A stretch of DNA of 64,000 nucleotides from the NCBI GenBank assembly GCA_036874045.1, contig JAZBRI010000003.1:1624501-1688500 (forward strand). The letters are read 5' to 3'. The notes beneath the pieces were generated by a model, which saw only the letters and a list, made by a program, of their open reading frames with translations, ran no database searches and was not told the DNA's origin. Each line of letters starts with the position of its first letter. The stretch's first letter is position 1. Positions 23,309-34,825 of this stretch are shown here, piece after piece. The DNA comes from Cymodocea nodosa. Lineage: Eukaryota > Streptophyta > Magnoliopsida > Alismatales > Cymodoceaceae. Made by a program: the position numbers and the translations under genes.

Positions 23309-23382
23309 GTGAAAGTTTCAGTCAAAAGCAAGATATCGGACACCTTAACTAATGAAGTGGCTCCTGAACCCTAAAGTCTAGA
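23246..23382 (+). repeat. 75-bp tandem duplication across the TRM-like stop codon
   Basis: ACAAGATATTGGGCACCTTA, then ATTAATGAAGTGGTTGCTGA, ends the coding sequence (copy 1, about 23246-23308). CAAGATATCGGACACCTTAA, then CTAATGAAGTGGCTCCTGAA, follows in the 3' UTR (copy 2, about 23321-23382), offset by 75 bp. Identity over about 60 bases is roughly 80%. Confidence 0.9.
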
Positions 23383-26300
23383 AATTTTCAAACGAATGCT
23401 TTAATCAGACTTTTTCTGTTCAAAATTTCTCTTGCAAAAGCGTGAAAATCAGAGCCTAAGTTCAAATTGGAGTTTATCTGTGGCCATACAAGAGCATGTT
23501 ATTCAGTCTGTCGTCAGCAATGTCCTCTCTAGTTCCAGCATTCTATTTGGCACTGAATTTTGGTAGAGAACATTCATGGGTGCTGAGCAGCTGTTCGTGC
23601 CTGAGATGATGGCATCCTTCTCTCAGCTAATTTGATACGTGCACAGCCTTAGACGATTCTATAAGACAGATCATTTTCCCTTGCGTTGTTTCAAATAATC
23701 TTTATCAAATATTTTTATGGAAAAAAGGTACTCCCGTCACTGCCACCCAAGAAGACATTGTAAAAGTCGTGTATGCGTTGTAGGCTTTTTGTTGTGCTGA
23801 AGAGTTGCTGGCGGCAACACCGGGCAACCTTTCTTATGGCCAGTTGATTTTGTAAAGTACCATCTAATGGTGTCATGTTTCATTCAGAAACTTAGAACGT
23901 GACGTTGATTTTGTGCCTGTATTTTTTGTGCATTTTCCACTATCATTTACTTGTGTAGGATTTTGAACTGGAAATTAGCATTCGGAGAACGATCACATTG
24001 ATGAAACGTATCTCAATATACAATTGTTTTATATCGATTCGATCTCTTGTTTACATCCAAAAGGACATGATATAGAATTACAATTTTTTTCCCTTGTGGT
24101 TGATTTGACAGTGGTAGGATTCCGACCTGCGTTTTTTGGTGTCATCTTATCTGTACTTTTCCATCTTGCAGCCGAAATGCAGGAATGTTTTACTTGTATA
24201 TTATAAAAAAATTTGAATAATTACTTGTACGTTATTTAAAATTACTATTTTCTTATGTTATTAAAAAATATTATTTTTTGCTACAAGGTTATCTTAATAA
24301 AAATCATAATCTTTTTATGACATACAAATAATTATCAAATTTTTTAATAAGAACAGGTAAAAAAAATCCAAGATAACATTTTATCTCGTGGTATTTTCAT
24401 TTCGTGGGTTGCAAATGGGATACAGCTACAACTGCTAGGTTCTAAATGGGCTTTTTGTTGGGCTAGGTAAGAGTGACGTTAGAGGTTAGATTCTGGGCTT
24501 CTAGATGGGCCGAATATTTTCGGATCTAGTTGAAGATTGAAATGACAACCAACCACGTTGTCCCCCCCCCCCCCCCCCCCCCCACACACACACTCTCTCT
24601 CTCTATCTATATATATATATATATATATTCTCTCTTTTTCTGTAACTTGTATTGATATCCTTTGTATAGCAATTTGATGACTGAATGACAGCAATTAGAT
24701 TATTTTTTTATGAAACAATTAAAAATAAGAGATGTTGATTTACACTTTTTTTTGTGAAGATGTTGATTTATAATGTTAATTTTATGTAAATCCATTTTGC
24801 TCTCATCTCTCAATGTTAATGTCGACCCACTAAAATCATTACAAGGGGACACAAAGGAGACATCCGGCTGTCTAGAAAAAATTTCTTAGAAACATGTCTT
24901 GGAACACTTTTCTGTTGTTATTTTCGTTTATTTCTTGTTTTTGTGGATGTTTAATACTGGTAAAATTTTTCATAAAGAATTTCCAATACTTTAAAGAACA
25001 TAACAAAACCTGCAACCAAAAGTTAGCAAAACACGCCATTTATTCAATCGGACCTGGTCCGGTTGACACTTTTAATTTGATCGTTCACTTCTCTGCTCCG
25101 GTGATAGAAAACATTTCGAAAAAATACAAGCCCTAAAATTTAAAATACAGAAATTATAAAACAAAAACTATATGAAAAACAGTAACATCAAAACCATTTT
25201 AAATTTCATTAATCGGATAAAAGACCTCGGACTGCAGAGATCGGATCCTCGTCCGACGTCACAGTGTTTTTGCACAATCACCACGAAATATGAGAAAAAG
25301 TAATTCCTCGTTTTTCTAAATATAAGTTTTTTAATCCGACGCTTTTCTGACTCTGTCAAAAAATAAATTTATCGAGATGAGTATCGTCTCATCACGGGAC
25401 AACGTAAGCCGGATAATTTAATACCATTAGACGATGATAATTCTAACTTTTGCCAAATAGATATCAGTTAAAAGTTAGACTAAAATCGAAATCGTTTAAT
25501 ATCATTAAGTTCTACAAGTAACTTGACATCAACTGTGATTTTTTTTTTTAATATAAAAAAAAAAAAATTCCCTCTGAAACATCACATGCATGTTGCGTAC
25601 CTTTACCTACTTTTCCCTTATATCTTTACCTACTTAATTAGTTGAAAACAATTAATGTGAAGAGATGGCATATTTATTTAAACCGATATTTGTCTCATTT
25701 GATCATCTTGATTTCTCAACCTTAACAACAACGTTCGTCCATTCATTATCTAACCAACAATATCAACGACTACGATTACAACATTTTAAAATAACTAGTT
25801 TATCAGAAATCAGGTTTTTATTTTTTTCGATGTAAATAAAAAGTTACGAGTACAAGTTTTCGTAAATTAACTCTTTTCAAACTTTCGGGAAAAATTGAAT
25901 TTGATCGCAGAATCTACGTGTGTAAAATGTATCATGAATGAAAGTATTTTTTCTAAAAAAAATTACGATGAAATCACAGTTTCGAAAGCGACCTTAATCC
26001 TAACACGTTGGTTGAAAATGAAGAAATAAACGACATAAGCAAAACTTAAGTTCGAACGTGATTAATAATTGGGACAAAAAGAGTCAATTGCATTAAATTA
26101 CAAAAAATTAAACCAATGATTTCCATTCACGTGATCGATTCGTAATCGGACGGCGGTGTTGCTTTATCTCGTGCCTCTCTTATTTGATGCATATTTTCCA
26201 CACATTTTTAACGATCAGGGGGCATGTGCCACGTCAAATTAACTTCGCAAAAAATACAATATGTTTGATTTGGATTTTGGACCTAATATTTCTTTCATCG

Positions 26301-27330
26301 CAGTTAATATAACACTAATTATTACCATTTCACCGTTTCCTAGTATCCTCGACCTGCATGAACATTGTTTATTGAGCACGAATACCGTCCCATATACGTG
26401 AAAAAATCTAATAGTAAAAAAAAAATTTCATTGTTAAAACTAGGGCTATATATTTGGTAAAATACAGTAAGATCCCGTCTATGAAAAATAAACCAATGTT
26501 GTAGAACGCTTTTTTTATTTATCATTTTAGTTCCAAGTAACTGAATTATTCTTAAACATTTAGCTTTAAGCACAACCTCCAAGATCGCAACATAATAATT
26601 CCAATCATATGGTATCTAGGTATCTGTATTAATTAATAGATTATAATACTCATTAAGAAAACCGAACCGACAATTGATAACGATGTGTCAGTCTTCTCTC
26701 TCTCTCTCTCTCTCTCTCTCTTATAAAGTTAAATAAAAGGAAAAAAAATAAATCTTAAATGTAAAATTAAGGACACCATTAGTGCAAGTAAAACGCGCAT
26801 GAAATATTTATTACAATAAACTATTTTTCATTGCCGTCTCCCACGTTCTCCTACATTTCAATCTTCGTCGCTCCTACGTTTTTATTATATTTTTTACAGT
26901 GATATTAAATAGTCATCAGTTAAATATAGATAGGCATGTATGAATTTTTTAATAAGATATCGATCCATTTTCTCTCCACTTCTCTGTACAATGGTACACA
27001 GACAAAAAGCCTCATTAAAAAAAATACTTCTCGGATCCATGAATTTTTATCTGTCTTAAATTCAAATAACCAGCAGAAAGATATTTATTATTTGGGTATA
27101 GCTCCAATTGGTTGATTAATTTTCCCAAGGTAGTCTGATTTATTAGTAGTTTTTTTATTCTTCGGGAATTATCTCTGGTTTCCTTCTCTCCAACAGGAAA
27201 AAAAAAGAATTTTTATTTTTATTTTTACAAAAAGAGAAAAGAGTATATTATTTATGGCTCTTGAGGTTGTAATAAACCAGTTGTCACTACGTGCCAACCT
27301 CTAATCCTCTCCCTTCCCGCACTACACTAT
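23383..27330. other. 3' flank of the TRM-like gene and AT-rich spacer
   Basis: The first few hundred bases are probably the 3' UTR. The rest is AT-rich with scattered simple repeats (24562-24628, and (CT)n at about 26695-26720). No open frame looks like a real gene. Confidence 0.6.
24562..24628. repeat. Compound microsatellite: poly-C, (CA)n, (CT)n, (TA)n
   Basis: Twenty-two C residues run into (AC)n, then (TC)n, a TATC bridge, then (TA)n. Four different simple repeats abut within about 67 bp. Confidence 0.95.
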
Positions 27331-27337
27331 TATATAA
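27331..27337 (+). promoter_or_regulatory. TATA box of the DUF1645 gene
   Basis: TATATAA lies 84 bp upstream of the start codon at 27415, which would put the transcription start near 27363 in a pyrimidine-rich leader. Confidence 0.65.
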
Positions 27338-27414
27338 CTCGAAGCCATCCCTTCCTTTGCCGGCACCTGTTCGCTCCAACGCCACCGCCACCACGCTCCC
27401 CTCGTCAACCAACA

Positions 27415-28542
27415 ATGGTGCCCGGAAATCCCAACCAAAACCCCATCACCGCCATGGAAGAACCCGATAGCGTCAGTTCCACTCCCTACACCAGCGCTCC
27501 ATCCAGCCCCGGACGATCCGGCTCCGTCAGCGGAGGAGGCTACTTCTTCAGCGCCCCAGCCAGCCCCATCCATTTCTGCCTCTCCTCCTTCCCCTCCGCC
27601 ACCGCCGCCAAGAATGAGGCCGACGAAGAGGAGGTTTCGACTTCCAACTCCACGGACGAGTTCGAGTTTGACTTCTCCGCCCGGTCCATGATCTCCGCCG
27701 ACGAGATCTTCCTCAACGGCCAGATCCGGCCGATGAAGCTTTCTTCCCATCTGGAGGAGGACGAGAGAGACGGATCGTCTCCGCCGCCATTTTTGGCAGC
27801 GAGGGGCAGAGATCTGAGGTCTATGAACAGATCTCTGCATCGGAGGACGAGGTCAATGTCCCCAGTGCGCAATCCGACGCCATTCGAGTGGCACGACGAC
27901 GACGACGACGACGACGACGTCGTCGAGGAAGTAGAAAAGGACGACAGCGATGGAAAAAGGAAAGAGTGCGCCACTTTAGATGATACCGATGCCAAGGAGG
28001 CGGAGAAAGACTCCTCAACGCCGCCGGTCTCCGCTTCGTCGTCGAGGTCGTCCTCGTCCAACTCCTCCTCGCGAAGGAACTCGAGGAGGTGGATTTTCTT
28101 CAAGGACCTGCTGCCGCTCCACCGTAGCAAGAGCGAAGGCAGCAGCAGCGCGACCGTGAAGGAGAAGTTCTGGCACAGGCACGCCATCTCGTTCTCTCCT
28201 TCCAAGGACGGCAGGCACATTCCCAACCTCCACCTACCCTTCTTCGCCAAGGAGAGATCCAAACGTCCCAAGCCCCCAACTCCACCGTCTCAGACACGGG
28301 ATCCTCCGGCGGCGAAGAAGGGCGTAAAGCCGAGGCACGGCGTGATGAGGCGACGACAGAGGGAGCCGTCGGCGCACGAGAGGCACTACACGGCGAACAG
28401 AGCGCAGGCGGAGGAGATGAGGAAGAAGACCTTCCTGCCCTACAGACAGGGACTACTCCTGGGGTGTCTGGGGTTCACCTCCAAAAGCTACGGAGCGGTG
28501 AGCGGGTTTGCCACATCCCTCAACTCCGTCGCCACCAGTTAA
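27415..28542 (+). CDS. DUF1645 family protein, 375 aa, single exon
   Basis: The frame carries the DUF1645 hallmarks in order: STPYTSAPSSPGR (about 22-34), YFFSAPASPIHFCLSS (about 43-58), FEFDFSARSMISADEIFLNG (about 82-101) with QIRPMKLS, the RRWIFFKDLL motif (about 223-232), and the C-terminal FLPYRQGLLLGCLGF (about 341-355). The family is plant-specific and of unknown biochemical function; some members are linked to stress or growth. An eight-Asp run (about 160-167) and Ser runs (about 206-218) are encoded by GAC and TCC/TCG repeats. Two starts are possible: 27415, or the in-frame ATG at 27454 with a GCCATGG context. The first gives the longer frame and fits the TATA spacing. No intron is needed. 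Confidence 0.88.
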   Translation: MVPGNPNQNPITAMEEPDSVSSTPYTSAPSSPGRSGSVSGGGYFFSAPASPIHFCLSSFPSATAAKNEADEEEVSTSNSTDEFEFDFSARSMISADEIFLNGQIRPMKLSSHLEEDERDGSSPPPFLAARGRDLRSMNRSLHRRTRSMSPVRNPTPFEWHDDDDDDDDVVEEVEKDDSDGKRKECATLDDTDAKEAEKDSSTPPVSASSSRSSSSNSSSRRNSRRWIFFKDLLPLHRSKSEGSSSATVKEKFWHRHAISFSPSKDGRHIPNLHLPFFAKERSKRPKPPTPPSQTRDPPAAKKGVKPRHGVMRRRQREPSAHERHYTANRAQAEEMRKKTFLPYRQGLLLGCLGFTSKSYGAVSGFATSLNSVATS

Positions 28543-29313
28543 CACCCAAACGCACCGATCGAAGGCGACGGAGTAGGAATGCCGTCGCCGTCGAAGCAGT
28601 CGAAGGCAAACGATCAGATTCTCGTTCTGATCTCACTGCTCCGTTCTCTGTGCTCCTCCGTCTCCCTCTCATCTCTGCAACTACGGGTGATTCGTACGTA
28701 CACGTGGCATTGTTAAGTTCCGAAGGAGGAGGACGTGGGAGTGGATTAATATAATATATTGGCAAAGCTTTCTACTCAGCTGTTGTCTAGATATATATAC
28801 GTGTAGAGCCTACATTAATACCTTCTTCGTGTAGGAGCATCTTTTTCTCAGATCAAGTTGATGTCCCATTGCATGTGATTCAACTGTTGTGGTCATGTGG
28901 TGTGTTGGAGTTTGCCTTTGTTTTTCTTGATCACCGTAGTGTTTTTTATTTCGTGTTTTTAATGTAATGTTTTGTTTGGAATAGAATTTATTTACAAGTC
29001 TTTTATTTTAAGCACCATCTTTTACAAAATAATTATTTGAAAACACCCCCCCCCCCCCTCCCTCCCCCTTTTTCTTTCCGTAGGTGTACTTTCGCTACAT
29101 TTACTTTGCATAAATTCAAATCTACGATCTTTGGAAAGATCAGCGTTGGTTCACAAGGCCGTGTTTAGAAACATAGCTTGTTAACCGGAAGGAGCCGGTA
29201 GCATCTCCGAGATGGGAAAAGGACAAAGATCCCCGTCCCACGGCGTACCTGCGTTTAGATGACAAGCATAATTGGCAGCGATGCCGTGAGAGTTGTTCTT
29301 GTCGGAAGGAAAC

Positions 29314-29315
<2 letters not shown>

Positions 29316-29353
<38 letters not shown>
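29316..29353. repeat. (CT)n microsatellite
   Basis: About 19 CT units, followed by a short ATATAT stretch. Confidence 0.95.
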
Positions 29354-29356
<3 letters not shown>

Positions 29357-30564
29357 ATTATATATATACACATACATGCTTGTAAATTATGCAACATCAA
29401 CTAATATATATCAAGTAAAAGCACAATATTTGGGAAGAGTCGTCGATAAATACATGGATGCAGAATCGAAAGTATTAGAATGTCAAATATATCATCACGT
29501 ACCTTGTTGTCAACACCGACGAGTGTCGATCCCACGAGGCTGCATCTTCCGACCAAAGTAGGAAGCTTTAAAAAAATGGAATATGTAAGAGGTTTCTTAA
29601 AGGGTAATCGTCGGGCTGGTATGCGTGGATATGGCCTTGTCAATTGAAATAGAATTTGCAGGTGAAAATTATTACCTTATCAGGTGAGGATGATGCCAAG
29701 AAGGATGGTTAGTTTGGAAAGCTTTTCTCTCCCTTGGATTGGTTTTTGGACTTTTCTTCTCTTTTATGGTAGGCCTGTTCTTGAACTTATTTTGTTTGAC
29801 TTATTCTTCTTGTGATTCCTTTCTGGGCCTCACATGTATATATGATCTTCGGTTCTCATGCACGGCACATGCATGTCAACAATCAGATTGAAATTTCTCA
29901 ATATCGGCACCTTTTTAATTTATAATAGTGATAATTTTACACTCTCTAAAATTTAATTTTTAATAATACTCACAAATACCATTACCTTAAATTAATAACC
30001 AAGATGTTATAATCTATCCGCTTAACACATGGAGGATCACCATCGAGAGTGACAATTTCATTGACGTCCGATGAGAAGCTTGAAATTTATCGCAATCTCT
30101 CCCATCAAATTAGTGCTTGGAAATTAGTGCCCCCACAGACTCTACTTCTTTTCTTCTTCTTCTTTTTTTTAAAAAAAAAACATATACTTTACTAAAAAAT
30201 TAAAAGAATAATGTTTCCTTGGGCATTTCGCTGTCACGGACAAGCGCCTCCGCCCAAATTAAAAAGGGGAAAATAAAACAACCGACATGCAGCATATGCT
30301 TTGGACCTCAGAATGAATGTCCAAACAACATTAAAAATAATGATCATAAATGTCCAAACAAATAATTTTAAGGCTTTTTTTTTCTGGTAAGAAATCAAGC
30401 GGCCATGTTTCCCTTGTATTTCGATTTTTTTAAAAAAAAAATTTCTACAAAAATATTAGATGGGTGGTAACTAACAACCACTTACACATTTTTCAACTCT
30501 TTTACTCGAACATATTTAAGCTTGTTTCGGTAAAATTGATGACCTGTAATTAACCAATTTGAAA

Positions 30565-30800
30565 TTATATACAGAAAAAAAAAAAGATTTTAATATACTC
30601 GTACATCTACGTAATAAATAATATTTGTAGGATATAAAACAAATTCTAGAATTAATGTTATTAAAATGAATAGTCTCGGACAGATTAATTAAAATACAAA
30701 ATAGGAGATAATATATCTAGAAAATAAATTTTGATTTACAATGAAATAATTTAAAATTAAATGCCTATATTTTGACAATTTTATCTTTCCCGGACGTATC
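30565..30800 (+). repeat. Dispersed repeat, copy 1 (AT-rich, direct orientation)
   Basis: Anchor words TATACTCGTACATCTACGTA, TATTTGTAGGATATAAAA, TTAAAATGAATAGTCTCG, TTTAAAATTAAATGCC and TTTGACAATTTTATCTTTCC recur in the same order in copy 2 at 32.89-33.10 kb. No coding capacity was seen and the type is unknown. Confidence 0.75.
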
Positions 30801-31555
30801 GGATATTTTCCAAAATTAATTAAACGGGCGGCGAACCGTGGGAAGTCTGGCGGCGTTCCTTCTTGATCCCAGTTGCGCAGAAGTCCTCTGGATTTCGATT
30901 ATTTCACGCCGCGGGACTCCGGTTGGCTGGGTGTATATTTTGCAACCGAACCTCATATTTTTTCTAATCAGTTTTGCCTCGTGGACACGGTGATTTTTGC
31001 AAAAAGCACCGAAACCCGTTGGGTCGCCTATTTTTCACGTACGACGCCGCTAAATATTTTTACACAAAGGTACGTTTTAATCTTAGCATCATGAAACTAA
31101 CTCCAATGGAATTGCTCGACTATATATATAATTGGAAGAAGGAAAAAAACTCACTATTCTTCGAAATGGACGTAGGGTACAACAAGATAATTAATGTTCA
31201 CGTGAATGTTTATAAAACTGAAAACAAAGGCAAAGAAAGATGGAAGGCGCGCGGGTAATTAAGAAGAGCAAAGACAGATAAGACGCATGCCACAAGCGAG
31301 AAAACCACAAGCATGCGTCTAATTCGTCGGTGTATTTATTTATTTATTTAATAGATATGTGTGTGGCAACGGCGAGAGAAGCATGTAGGTACGTACCACT
31401 ACATTTTTACGTATTCACATAAGGTTATCATTACAAGCAAGCAAGGGCAGATCCTTGAAACGGACGAACACTACACAACACAGCACGACACGACACAACG
31501 CAACTTCCCACGCATAACTTCCCGAACCCGACCCGACAGCAACGACCGACGCACT

Positions 31556-31601
31556 TTATTTATTTATTTATTTCTTTCTTTCTTTCTTTCTTTCTTTCTT
31601 T
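31556..31601. repeat. (TTTA)n-(TTTC)n microsatellite
   Basis: About four TTTA units run directly into about seven TTTC units. Confidence 0.95.
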
Positions 31602-31650
31602 ACGTCTCGTTATTGTTGCAAGACCAACCAAATGGCCAAAATAAACCCAT

Positions 31651-31957
31651 TTACCTGTGCACCATCCATAACTCACCAGGCGATGCCTCCATGCCATCAC
31701 CAAACCAATTCCTTCGATTCGTGGTGACGTCTTCGGCAATAATATCGACGGCCATGCAAGACACCGACCGAAATGAGCAGAAGAGCGAGTAGAGAAGCAC
31801 ACAAAAGGACGTCAGGCAGCAAAGACTTGGGAGGAGACCATCATCAGCTTTATCCATCGTTTCACGCGGAACAAGACGGTCGGAGTAGATCGATGCTGCT
31901 CGTCGTCTGGGACGTGTACAAGACCCGTGTCCGTAAGGTCTCTATTTATATATAGAA
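31651..31957 (-). other. Uncertain minus-strand transcript: TATA, short ORF, splice donor
   Basis: On the minus strand, a TATATAAATA box (complement of about 31943-31954) precedes an ATG at 31857 by about 90 nt. The 68-codon frame (MDKADDGLLPSLCCLTSFCV...) reaches a CACAG|GTAAATG donor at about 31655. The coding text resembles no family I know. It could be a spliced gene whose later exons are not recognisable, a noncoding RNA, or chance. Confidence 0.25.
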
Positions 31958-32884
31958 ATATGTAACATTACGACAGCGATCTGTACGTAATATGATATAA
32001 TATCATCCTGCGGTTAATGCTTGCATTGCGATTTGTATCGTAGGATCGATCCTCTAAAATTTAAGAATATGTATGTCTTACGTCAACCCCCCCGGAAAGA
32101 AACTACAGGATCGAGCTTCGAAGCCGCAGACTTCCATCTGCAATTAATCAACGGATGTGTGTAATTTGCATATTTTTTGCAAATACGGGAGGTTTGTGCG
32201 GTAAAGAAATTAGGGAAATTTTTTTTTCGTAATCCCTTCCCTTTTCGTTGAGTTTAATTTTCAGAAGATTAAACACAACTATATCAGAAAACCGATCGTG
32301 AATATAACTCTCCGTAAAAGATATTGAACCATGTATAGCAGCAAAATCTTAAGGGCAATCAATCACATTCATCTTCTTCAACGGGACTTTGAGAATGCAT
32401 CGGAATATTAAGATATCACCCTCCCTTAATTAACCGAATGATGTTGTTGTCAAACAACGACTAAATCATTTTAATTAATTATCAACCACGCACGATAACT
32501 TACGAACATATATAAATTATTTTAATATTCTCTTACCCAGTCCAAGCTGACAGGAAATAGTTAATCGGTTGACTGAGTAAATTAAGAAAAATGTTCGACA
32601 TCGATCTTATATTTGGAAAATCAAATTCTGAAGACGAATGGTACTGATAACTATTTATACATTCTTTTTCAACTGTTTTAGTTGCGAAATATATATACGA
32701 TTTTATTCCCGTGCAACTCATAACCTACCGTTTAGGTTACAAAGATCAAACCGCAACTTTCAACATCGACCATCTGAATTATTCACCGGACTTGTCCAAA
32801 CATGGAAAAGAATCGTTTCACTTGTAATTAATCAAATTTTAATTGACTAATAAATGTCTACATTTCGATACGTAAATATCAGAG

Positions 32885-33105
32885 AAAAAAAATGATTAAA
32901 TATACTCATACATCTGCCTAATGAATAACGTTTGTAGGATGTGAAAAATATGGAGGATATTAAAATGAACAGTCTCGTATAGAATAATTAAAAAATAAAA
33001 TATAAGATGGTATAGAAAGACATCTTTATTTGTAATCAATTAATTTTAAATTAAATATCTGTATTTCAACAATTTTATTTTCGTCGGACTTAACGCTTAC
33101 TCCGA
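32885..33105 (+). repeat. Dispersed repeat, copy 2
   Basis: It shares the ordered words of copy 1: TATACTCATACATCTGCC, TTTGTAGGATGTGAAAA, TTAAAATGAACAGTCTCG, TTTTAAATTAAATATCTG and TTTCAACAATTTTATTTTCG. Same orientation, about 2.3 kb downstream of copy 1. Confidence 0.75.
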
Positions 33106-33716
33106 TTCTTATTCCAAAACGAAGCGCAACCGAAGGAAGGTGAACTGCGTTAATTCTTTGTTTCAATCGTGCGGAACTTTTAAGTGTTAGGTGAATCAGG
33201 CCCAATCGGACCAGCACCGCCCAATATTTTGTGATGTGCATAAGCATGTTGTCGACAAAACAAATATGTGTTTAAATCTGATACTCAGATGGTACAAGTA
33301 AGTTAAGATATATTACTGTTATTATTCATTTTACTTGTTGAAATGAGATTTTCTAAAAGAGATTGATGGAATTTAGGAGAATCATTCATCTCTATGTAGT
33401 TGAAAATATTTTTTCGGTGATAATGGATAACTTTGATTTATTAATTTATGTATTAAAAAATAAAAGTGATTAATATTAATTTTATTAATATTTGAATTGT
33501 TTCATCAAAATCGTATTTTTCACGTCATTAAATGGTTGAATTTGATTTTACATTTGATTTACTCTTCTGATTTTTCCTACAACTAGAATTCCTTGTATTT
33601 AATTTTAACTAATTATCTTTTAAATAAATAAATTTATTTTCTATAACTTCTTCTACGCCAAATTTGTTGTCCCCCCGGCCTTTAATGGATCGTCACTTAC
33701 GGTGCTGACGACCAAT

Positions 33717-34577
33717 CACGTGTCACATCATTATAATATCGTGATCGATGCATTACCGAGAAGAAGACGCTAATTGAGGGTAGAAGAAAAACGGATATAT
33801 ACGATGACTTCACAACAGACGATCATGTATTGAAGGAAGTGAGAGAACAAAGGGTATATTTCTTAGGTAATATATATTTATATTTTAAAACTATCAAGTA
33901 TGCCTTCTCAAGATATAACTCGACGGTGTACTCGTTAACTTTCTTGTAATCTTTGGTGACATATATGTCAATATCGAGAATACAATCATATTCCGGGTAT
34001 TTATTCTAAATTTCATCTGCATACAAGCAAATTATATATCCTGATCGTTCATCATTATCCATATTTATGGTCCAATCCTATTTTCTTCTTGAAACATCTT
34101 TAACAGATTAACCTTAGAAGATTTGGAGATGGATGGTTCTCACAGACACGTTTCTTCTTGGACACGTGGAAAGCCACACCTTCCACCATGTGGTTTTCTT
34201 ACATGCATCTAATTATAAATTTCCCTGACATCGATCGTAATCAGCCATCTTTGACACGATATCGTGGTAAGGCTTGAGAGAATTCTTCTGTAAAATGTTT
34301 TTGAAACGTTGATATGGCGGATCGAAGAAAATTTTAGATTTAAAATCTAAACATATATATATATAGTAATATTACTATGTAAATATATACATAAAGAAAC
34401 AATAATTTTTTATTTTAAACTTATAATAAAAGAAAATATTATATTTGAATTTAAACCAAAAATTATTACTATAAAAATAGATACCTTTATTTTTTTTAAT
34501 AAGGAGAGAAAAAATCTCGGCAACGTGGGATTCTGGCCCCGCTCCGCTTTCATTGGCTGATCCGTCTCTCCCACGTG
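33717..34577 (+). promoter_or_regulatory. Three G-box (CACGTG) sites upstream of the PLIP-type lipase
   Basis: CACGTG cores lie at 33717-33722 (within CACGTGTC, an ABRE-like form), 34163-34168 and 34572-34577, about 1.1 kb to 250 bp before the start codon. ABREs are bound by ABA-responsive bZIP factors. The Arabidopsis PLIP2 and PLIP3 genes are known to be ABA-induced, so the motif set is consistent with such control, but only by sequence. Confidence 0.4.
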
Positions 34578-34768
34578 CTTCAGTGCTTGCGTGGCGTAAA
34601 ATCTTCTCCATCTCCGCCGTGCGAGACGTGTCCATCCCTATCCCTCCGACACGTCGACCTCTTTCCCTCCTCGCCAATACGAAAACCGCCACGCGCGTGC
34701 CGCCGCGTTAATTTCTTCTCGTCTGGAACTTTTCCAGTAATTTGGCTCCGTCACCGATACGTCCCTGG

Positions 34769-34805
34769 AGGTGGTGGTGGTGGTGGTGGTTGTTGTTGTT
34801 GTTGT
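34769..34805 (+). repeat. (GGT)n-(TGT)n triplet repeat in the lipase 5' leader
   Basis: About seven GGT triplets pass into about five TTG/TGT triplets just upstream of the start codon at 34826. Confidence 0.9.
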
Positions 34806-34825
34806 GAGTCACGCCGCCGGCGGCA

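Larger units (their letters stand above)
28543..34768. other. Large spacer between DUF1645 and PLIP-type lipase genes
   Basis: About 6 kb without a recognised gene. It holds simple repeats (29047-29067 C-rich; 29316-29353 (CT)n; 31556-31600), a diverged direct-repeat pair (30.57-30.80 and 32.88-33.10 kb), one uncertain minus-strand transcript candidate (31.65-31.96 kb) and G-boxes near the lipase gene. The DUF1645 3' UTR probably occupies the first few hundred bases. Confidence 0.6.

Noticed and set aside
27540-28271. 243-codon minus-strand frame opposite the DUF1645 gene
   Set aside because: It is the complement of GC-rich biased coding sequence, rich in Ser and Leu runs; the plus frame has all the conserved motifs.
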